From Frankiales bacterium (lineage in GTDB: Bacteria; Actinomycetota; Actinomycetes; Mycobacteriales; Jatrophihabitantaceae), in contig JAOPUZ010000048.1 of assembly GCA_025966315.1 (NCBI GenBank), forward strand, positions 1 through 64,000: a DNA stretch of 64,000 nt, written 5' to 3'. Below, piece by piece: positions 58,640 to 64,000 of this stretch. Position numbers and translations under genes: made by a program. Each line of letters starts with the position of its first letter. Position 1 is the stretch's first letter. Below the pieces are notes generated by a model. It was given only the letters and a program-made list of their open reading frames with translations, had not been told where the DNA came from and did not search any database.

Positions 58640-60850
58640 TTAGTGCACCGGCATCAGTTCATCCTGCGGCTCCGGGTCGGACAGCTCCGACAGCAACTTG
58701 CTGCCTTCGACGTCGACGTTGGGCAGCACCCGGTCTAGCCAGCGCGGCAACCACCAGGCGGCGTCGCCGACCAGCCCGAGGACGGCCGGCACGATGGTCA
58801 TCCGGACCACGAAGGCATCCACCAGGACCCCGAACCCGAGCGCGAACCCGATCGAGGAAATGATGTCGTCGCTGCTCAGGATGAAGCCCGAGAACACTGC
58901 CGTCATGATGATCGCCGCGGCCGTCACCACTCGGGCACCATGCCGGAAACCGGTGGCTACCGCTTGCTCGGCATCGGCGCCGTGGCTGTACTCCTCACGC
59001 ATCCGCGACACCAGGAAGACCTGGTAGTCCATGGCCAGGCCGAACAGGATGGCAATGACGATGATCGGCAGGAAGGCCACGATCGGGGCCGGTTGGCTCA
59101 CCCCGAAGATGAAGGACAGCCAGCCCCACTGGTACACCGCGACCAGCGCACCGAAGGTGGACCCAATGGTCAGCAGGAAGCCGAGCGCCGCCTTGATGGG
59201 CACCAGGATCGAGCGGAACACCAGCAGCAACAGGACGAACGCCAGCCCGATCACGACCACAAGATAGACGGGCAGCGCCGAGGAGAGCTTGCTGGAGACG
59301 TCGATCTGAACGGCCGTCTGCCCGGTGACGTACAACTGCACCTTGTCGTCGGCGGCCAGCGGATCCTGCAACTTGCGGATGCTGCCCACCAGCGTCTTGG
59401 TTGCTTCGCTGCTCGGCCCGCTCTTCGGAATGACCGGCAGGATCATGGTATCCCCGGCCTTGTTGGGTGTAGCCGGGCTGACCGCGAGCACGTCGGGTAG
59501 CGCGGCAATCCGCTTGGACACGTCCGGCGAGGTGGCCTTGAGTTGCTCGGGCGTCCCGGTAAGGACCACCGTGAGCGGCCCGTTCACACCCGGGCCGAAG
59601 CCCTTCGCGATCAGGTCGTAGGCGACGCGCGCGGGCGAACCGGGAGCCGCCGTCCCGTTGTCCGGCAGGGCGGTCCGCAATGCGGTCAGCGGGATCGCGA
59701 TCACGGCCAGCACCACCACGCCGGCGATGACGGCCGGCCAGCGGTGCCGCAGCACCAGACCGACCCAGCGGCGTCCGACGGACGGACGGGCGGCAGGCGA
59801 CTCGTCGTCGTAATCCGGGCGCCGAACCAGCGGGACCCGGGCGCCGATCACCTTGCGGCCGGAGAAGCCGAGCAGGGCCGGCAACAGGGTGAGCGCGATC
59901 AGCACGGCCATCGCGACGGTGCCGGCCGCGGCCAGCCCCATGACGGTCAGGAACGGGATGCCGACCACGGACAGGCCGGCCAACGCAATGAGGACGGTGA
60001 GTCCGGCGAAGACCACGGCCGACCCGGCGGTACCGGCGGCCCGCCCGATGGCGTCTTCCGGATCGCGGCCGGCAATCAGCTCATGCCGATATCGGGAAAT
60101 GATGAACAGCGCGTAGTCGATGCCGACGGCCAAGCCCAGCATCAAGGCAAGTACCGGTGCCGTGGACGAGAGTTGTACCCAGTGGCTGAGCGTGAACAGC
60201 CCGGCCAAGCCGACTCCGACGCCGATGAGGGCGGTGAGCAACGGCAGCCCGGCGGCAACCAGGGACCCGAAGGTGATGGCCAGCACGATCGCGCCGACCG
60301 CGACCCCGATCACTTCACCGGAGGCACCACCCGCGCCGCCCGCCGCGATCGCGTCGCCGCCGACGGTCACGCTCAGGCCGGCACTGCGGGCGGCGTCTGG
60401 GGCTGCGTTGAGCGCATCGAGTTCGGCCGGTTTCAGTTCACTGGCCTGCACCGTGTACGTGACCGTTGCCAGCGCGATGGTCTTGTCGTCCGATACCGCC
60501 TTGGCCGCGAACGGATCGCTGACCGAGCTCACGGACGGCAGGGTGCCCAGCTTGGTGACCGCCGCGGCAATGGCGGTCCGGTCGGCCGGCGTGTCGAGGA
60601 TCTGCCCGCTCGGCGCCTGGAAGACCACCAGGGCCTGGGCGCCGTCGGCGGACACGGTCGGAAACTTCTGGCCCAGCAAGTCGATCGCCTTCTGCGCCTC
60701 GATGCCCGGGATGCTGAACTTGTCGCTGGAGGGTTTGCTGAGCGTGGACGCACCGAGCCCGAGCAGGATCAGCGCGAGCAGCCACACCGCGAGGACCAGC
60801 CGACGATGCCGAAATGAGCCCCGGGCAAGCCGGTACAGGTAGCGGGCCAT
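58640..60850 (-). CDS. MmpL-family RND transporter
   Basis: 736 residues, two repeats of the MMPL domain with 12 helices and large outside loops. The first core (GLAVGIDYALFIISRYRHEL) and second (FGLAMDYQVFLVSRMREEY) carry the Asp-Tyr proton-relay pair. Exports lipids or drugs across the membrane. ATG at 60850, 16 bp after the TetR gene, so the two form one operon. Confidence 0.94.
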   Translation of the reverse strand: MARYLYRLARGSFRHRRLVLAVWLLALILLGLGASTLSKPSSDKFSIPGIEAQKAIDLLGQKFPTVSADGAQALVVFQAPSGQILDTPADRTAIAAAVTKLGTLPSVSSVSDPFAAKAVSDDKTIALATVTYTVQASELKPAELDALNAAPDAARSAGLSVTVGGDAIAAGGAGGASGEVIGVAVGAIVLAITFGSLVAAGLPLLTALIGVGVGLAGLFTLSHWVQLSSTAPVLALMLGLAVGIDYALFIISRYRHELIAGRDPEDAIGRAAGTAGSAVVFAGLTVLIALAGLSVVGIPFLTVMGLAAAGTVAMAVLIALTLLPALLGFSGRKVIGARVPLVRRPDYDDESPAARPSVGRRWVGLVLRHRWPAVIAGVVVLAVIAIPLTALRTALPDNGTAAPGSPARVAYDLIAKGFGPGVNGPLTVVLTGTPEQLKATSPDVSKRIAALPDVLAVSPATPNKAGDTMILPVIPKSGPSSEATKTLVGSIRKLQDPLAADDKVQLYVTGQTAVQIDVSSKLSSALPVYLVVVIGLAFVLLLLVFRSILVPIKAALGFLLTIGSTFGALVAVYQWGWLSFIFGVSQPAPIVAFLPIIVIAILFGLAMDYQVFLVSRMREEYSHGADAEQAVATGFRHGARVVTAAAIIMTAVFSGFILSSDDIISSIGFALGFGVLVDAFVVRMTIVPAVLGLVGDAAWWLPRWLDRVLPNVDVEGSKLLSELSDPEPQDELMPVH

Positions 60851-60866
60851 GGCAGTCTCCGTCAGA

Positions 60867-61481
60867 TCAGTGAGCAGGTTGGTGAGCTGTGGAAGGCAGA
60901 TAGGTGAGGGCGGGCTTGATCACCAGGTTGATGTGTTCACGCGTCGAGGTCGGCAGCGCGAGCGGGCCCGCGAGCAAACCGCCGAACAGATGATGGGAGA
61001 CCAGTGAGATGGCCAGTTGCCGGAAGACGGCCGGCTGATCGGCGATCTCGCCGCGCTCGACGGCCCGCTCGAAGATGGCACTCAAGCCGACGATGGCCGG
61101 CTCGATCAGTAGCGTCCGAACCGTGTCGCCGAATTCGCGGTCGGTGGCCGCCGCATGCATCAGGCCGTACGTGATGGCGGCATCGCGTTTGTCCCAACCG
61201 TTGGCGTGCCGGGCAAACTGGTCGAGGTCGCCGTCCAGGGTGCCGGTCGGCGCCGGGGGCGCTTTCTTGGGGCGGAAATTCTGCAGGGCCGCGACCACCA
61301 GGCCCGGTTTGCCCTGCCATTGCCGGTACAAAGTTGCCTTGCTGGTTCGGCCGCGGGCCGCGACTGCGTCCAGGGTGAGGCTTTCGTATCCGACTTCGCG
61401 GATCAGGTCGATGACCACGGTGTACAGCTCGCTCTGTCGCTCAGGCGAGAGTCGCGAACGGGACGCTAAGTCAGCGGACAT
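60867..61481 (-). CDS. TetR-family repressor of mmpL
   Basis: 204 residues. Helix-turn-helix LTLDAVAARGRTSKATLYRQW (about 36-56). ATG at 61481, as upstream in-frame sequence is not TetR-like. A 17-bp palindrome lies 12 bp upstream, consistent with autoregulation of the tetR-mmpL operon. Confidence 0.92.
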   Translation of the reverse strand: MSADLASRSRLSPERQSELYTVVIDLIREVGYESLTLDAVAARGRTSKATLYRQWQGKPGLVVAALQNFRPKKAPPAPTGTLDGDLDQFARHANGWDKRDAAITYGLMHAAATDREFGDTVRTLLIEPAIVGLSAIFERAVERGEIADQPAVFRQLAISLVSHHLFGGLLAGPLALPTSTREHINLVIKPALTYLPSTAHQPAH

Positions 61482-61492
61482 AGCCGCCACTA

Positions 61493-61509
61493 TACGAAAC
61501 GGTTTCGTA
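61493..61509. promoter_or_regulatory. TetR operator upstream of tetR-mmpL
   Basis: TACGAAACGGTTTCGTA is a perfect 8-1-8 palindrome starting 12 bp before the TetR ATG. TACGAAAC arms are typical of many actinobacterial TetR operators. Confidence 0.85.
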
Positions 61510-61574
61510 CACATCCCCGTAAAATGGCCCGGAAACCGCTTGGGTGGGGCGCAACTCACACCAAGAGTCCAGGT

Positions 61575-62062
61575 GTGAGCCGAGCACCCACGCCGATATT
61601 CGCGCCCAAGCTGACCCGAGGCGACCAGGTTCGGGTGATCGCCCCGTCCCGAAGTCGAGCCCTGGTGCTCGAGCATGATCATCGGTCGATCATCAACGGA
61701 CGCGTCGCCCAACTAGGACTCTCCCTCAGCTACGGCTCACACGTGGACGAGCGGGATGCGTTCGAGTCGGCGTGCATCGCGTCCCGGGTGGCCGACCTGC
61801 ACGAGGCGTTCGCCGATCTGTGGTTCCTCGATCAGGACCATCGCGCGCACACGAGGACGATTCGCTCAGCGACCTGCCGAGCTTCACCCGGGACCTGACC
61901 TCGCGGCTGCAACTGCCGGAGGCGGCCGCGATCCGGGGCCTGGCGATCGGCACCGTAGGGCTGACCGTGGGAGAACGATCGAGCGTGCTGCTGGCCGGGC
62001 TGAAGCTCCGGCCGGGCCGGGAGCGGGCCGGCTACTCCTGGAGGCCGGCGTCCGGCGGGTGA
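61575..62062 (+). pseudogene. S66-family LD-carboxypeptidase remnant (MccF-like)
   Basis: The first part from GTG 61575 (KLTRGDQVRVIAPSRSRAL, then RVADLHEAFADLWFLD) matches the N-terminus of S66 peptidases. It then shifts frame and jumps to a segment (FTRDLTSRLQLPEAAAIRGL, AIGTVGLTVG) that matches the C-terminal part. The catalytic-Ser region and most of the middle, of an enzyme normally 300-350 residues, are missing. It is a deletion-plus-frameshift pseudogene. The intact enzyme cleaves LD-peptide bonds or microcin C-like compounds. Confidence 0.72.
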
Positions 62063-62691
62063 TCCTCGAACTCCGACGCCCAACCCGGATGTTCCGTGCG
62101 CGCCCAGTAGGCCGAAACCGAGCCGGTTCGCATACCCTCGCGCGCGTCCGGGTCCTTGACGGCGCGGACGATGTGGCCGATCACCAGCAGGCCGAGCGCC
62201 AAGGCGAACCAGTCGTGGACGAAGGTCGCTCCGGTTCGCCAGGCCAGCGGGGTGAGCCCGACGAAGTACATGACGACTCCGCTGATCAGCAACACCAGAA
62301 TCGAGCCGCTGGACAACCAGGAGTTGATCTTCTGCCCGGCGTTGAACTTGCCCACCCGATCCTCCGGGCGGCGCCGACCGGGGCGCAACCAACGCCAGTC
62401 CGCCTCGGTGAACCGGTTCAGCCGGCGAAGGTCAAGCCGGTACGCCAACGAGACCAGGCCCAGAATCATCGGTACCGGAAGGGCAAACCCGCAGTAGACG
62501 TGGATTAGTTCAACCTGACGGCGGTGGCCCACCGCCAGCGACAGGCTGCCGTTGTACAGGATGGCCGCGGTGCCGATGCACACCAGCATCAGCACCGCGG
62601 TGAGCCGGTGCACCCATCGCTCAGCCCGCGAGAAGCGCGTGAATTGCGGGCGCGGTCTGATCGCGGAACCCGCCCGCCCGACCGGAGTCAT
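62032..62691 (-). CDS. Cytochrome b561-type membrane protein (FDH-gamma-like)
   Basis: 219 residues with four transmembrane helices and His residues placed for two b hemes (RAERWVHRLTAVLML; ELIHVYCGFALPV; FVHDWFALALGL; IGHIVRAVKD). Carries electrons between quinone and the molybdopterin subunit encoded upstream. The stop overlaps the S66 remnant. ATG at 62691. Confidence 0.86.
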   Translation of the reverse strand: MTPVGRAGSAIRPRPQFTRFSRAERWVHRLTAVLMLVCIGTAAILYNGSLSLAVGHRRQVELIHVYCGFALPVPMILGLVSLAYRLDLRRLNRFTEADWRWLRPGRRRPEDRVGKFNAGQKINSWLSSGSILVLLISGVVMYFVGLTPLAWRTGATFVHDWFALALGLLVIGHIVRAVKDPDAREGMRTGSVSAYWARTEHPGWASEFEDHPPDAGLQE

Positions 62692-62759
62692 GTGGTCACC
62701 GGAGTCATGTGGTCACCGTGGTCATGCCGTCACCGTGGTCATGCCGTCACCGTGGTCAT
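62692..62759 (-). repeat. 17-bp tandem repeats between the molybdopterin and cytochrome b genes
   Basis: The unit GTCACCGTGGTCATGCC is repeated about three times at 62711-62759, preceded by related CCGGAGTCATGTGGTCA copies. On the minus strand this forms the spacer immediately before the cytochrome b start and adds extra ATGs. It may vary between strains. Confidence 0.8.
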
Positions 62760-63517
62760 CCGTCGATCCAGCCGTCGACGGCGTAGCCGCGCTGTTCCCA
62801 ATAGCCGGTCTGCACGCCGGCGGTCAGCTCTATGCCCGACAGCCACTTCGTGCTCTTGTAGCCGAACATCGGAGCGACATACATCCGCACCGGGCCGCCG
62901 TGATCATGAGTGACCGGTTTGCCCTGCATCTGCAGGGCTACCAGCACGTCGGACCGGCGCGCCTGTTCGAGCGTCAGGCTCTCGCTGTACAGACCGTCGA
63001 AGGAACTGAACCGGACGGCCGTGGCCGCGGACGTGGGACCGGCGGCGTCGATCAGGTCCTTCAGCAGGACCCCGCTCCACGGAACCTGCAGCACCTGCCA
63101 GCCGGTGACACAGCGGAAGTCCTTGGTCAGCGAGGTCTGGGGCAGCGCGCGCAAATCGTCCAGGGACAGGCTGAGCGGGTGGCCGACCAGCCCGGTAACG
63201 CCGAGCCGATAGGTCACCGGGTCGGCTTTAGGCACCGGCCCGGTGACTGTGTAGTAGCGAAAGGTTGCGCCGGCCGGCAACAGCGAGACCAGCCCAGTGG
63301 GATCGCGTAGCTCGACCGGTGCGACGACCCGATCGAGCGCGGACTCCACCACCCGGCCGCCGACGATGCCCGCCACACCGAGCGCGAGCAGACCGAGGAC
63401 AGCTCGCCGCCCGACCGGTGCGCCGTCGGGTGGCGGGCCCTGGGGATCTGCTGGGAGCACCACGCCTCGATCATGCTCCGACAGCGCTCGACATTGGTCC
63501 TTGCCGGCCTGGCTCAA
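62756..63517 (-). CDS. Molybdopterin-dependent oxidoreductase (sulfite oxidase/MsrP-like)
   Basis: 253 residues. An N-terminal basic-hydrophobic segment (GRRAVLGLLALGVAGIVGG) looks like a signal or anchor. The sulfite-oxidase fold follows, with the molybdenum Cys in DFRCVTGW and YVAPMFGYKSTKWL. Paired with a cytochrome b membrane protein as in MsrPQ-like systems; the natural substrate may be an oxidised sulfur compound. ATG at 63517. Confidence 0.9.
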   Translation of the reverse strand: MSQAGKDQCRALSEHDRGVVLPADPQGPPPDGAPVGRRAVLGLLALGVAGIVGGRVVESALDRVVAPVELRDPTGLVSLLPAGATFRYYTVTGPVPKADPVTYRLGVTGLVGHPLSLSLDDLRALPQTSLTKDFRCVTGWQVLQVPWSGVLLKDLIDAAGPTSAATAVRFSSFDGLYSESLTLEQARRSDVLVALQMQGKPVTHDHGGPVRMYVAPMFGYKSTKWLSGIELTAGVQTGYWEQRGYAVDGWIDG

Positions 63518-63574
63518 GCCAGATGTTCCAGGATCTTAAGGACTCTGTGCGAGCTGCGCACGGATGATGAGACG

Positions 63575-64000
63575 GTGACGTCTGCCCCTCGCCGGTTCGC
63601 TCTTGGTGCCCTGCTCGGTCTGCTCAGCGCCGGGGTGGCCATCGGCGTCGGCGAGGTCATTGCGGCGTTCGTCCGACCGGCCGCCTCGCCCATCATCGTG
63701 GTCGGAAACCGGATGATCGTGCTGACCCCCGAACCGGTCAAGCGCTGGGCCATTCACGAGTTCGGGACGCACGACAAGTCGGTGTTGTTGACCGGGATCT
63801 ACCTAGTCATCGCGCTACTGGCCGTGCTGGTCGGCTTGCTCGCGTTGCGGCGCCGCACCTTCGGCCTGGTCGGTATCGCGCTGTTCGGAGCCTTCGGCGG
63901 TTACTGCGCGGTGACGGCCAACGCGCACCGCGGCTCGGACGTAGTGCCCACGCTGCTCGGGACGGTCGCCGGCTTGGTCACGCTGTACCAGCTGTTCGGC
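63575..64000 (+). CDS. Membrane-anchored molybdopterin oxidoreductase (N-terminal part, partial)
   Basis: Open from GTG 63575 to the window end (142 codons, still in frame). It has four hydrophobic segments ([39 protein letters not shown] and two more) and the sequence VGNRMIVLTPEPVKRWAIHE, characteristic of the transmembrane N-terminus of actinobacterial membrane-bound sulfite-oxidase-type enzymes. The catalytic domain lies beyond the window. Divergent from the 62756-63517 gene. Confidence 0.82.
   Translation, partial: MTSAPRRFALGALLGLLSAGVAIGVGEVIAAFVRPAASPIIVVGNRMIVLTPEPVKRWAIHEFGTHDKSVLLTGIYLVIALLAVLVGLLALRRRTFGLVGIALFGAFGGYCAVTANAHRGSDVVPTLLGTVAGLVTLYQLFG

Noticed and set aside
1-64000. 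CRISPR arrays or complete prophage
   Set aside because: No regularly spaced repeats with spacers, and no phage structural genes; all repeats found are short and tandem.

Overview
The window is about 64 kb of GC-rich DNA from a high-GC Gram-positive bacterium (Actinomycetota). The evidence is strong GC bias at third codon positions, frequent GTG starts, many 1-4 nt stop/start overlaps, and actinobacterial families and gene orders: aceE with DUF3052 and an AhpE-type peroxiredoxin; a PucR-type fasR followed by fabD-fabH-acpP-fabF-accD and DUF3145; DUF5302; Zur; Ddn/F420-dependent enzymes; and DUF5994. The blocks resemble Streptomyces and Frankia-like genomes, but the genus cannot be named from sequence alone.

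Layout. 1-125 is the right end of an IS21-type insertion sequence, next to tRNA-Val(UAC). 0.3-5.1 kb holds SURF1, peroxiredoxin/DUF3052 and the homodimeric pyruvate dehydrogenase E1. 5.2-6.1 kb is a small accessory patch with an ImmA/IrrE-like HEYGH protein and a membrane protein. 6.1-8.4 kb holds a barstar-like protein, a sirtuin and a pirin. 8.4-15.7 kb is the type II fatty-acid synthase operon with its FasR-type regulator and DUF3145. 15.9-22.6 kb carries transport and stress genes (Na+/solute symporter, UspA, CsbD) and a zinc module (Zur, CDF transporter, Zur box). 22.6-31 kb has a cold-shock-domain protein, two MFS exporters, a type III PKS plus ICMT-like methyltransferase pair, a nitroreductase and a GntR regulator with a pentapeptide-repeat tail. 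31-43 kb is mixed: a phytase-like esterase, two LuxR regulators, small conserved genes, TetR/Ddn and TetR/SDR divergons, a frameshifted F420-type oxidoreductase and HtpX.

43-54.7 kb is the most distinctive region. A long minus-strand operon encodes an Opp/Dpp-type ABC importer, two paralogous SsuD-like flavin monooxygenases, an FMN reductase and a RibBA-like protein that has lost key residues in both enzyme domains. Divergent to it lie a cupin and an alpha/beta-hydrolase with Asp at the nucleophile position. I read this as a scavenging system for an organosulfur or similar compound: import, FMNH2-dependent C-S cleavage, then processing. 54.8-64 kb has a short-type 6-phosphogluconate dehydrogenase, an MFS/cytidylate-kinase-like pair, a TetR-controlled MmpL transporter, a decayed S66 LD-carboxypeptidase gene and two molybdopterin (sulfite-oxidase-fold) systems, the last cut by the window end.

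Several regulators sit next to visible palindromes: a Zur box, twin TetR operators before the SDR gene, a 17-bp TetR palindrome before tetR-mmpL, and a 21-bp palindrome in the fabD promoter. Clear transcription-terminator hairpins occur after aceE, between SURF1 and the peroxiredoxin gene, between the TetR and csp genes, before gnd, and after mmpL.
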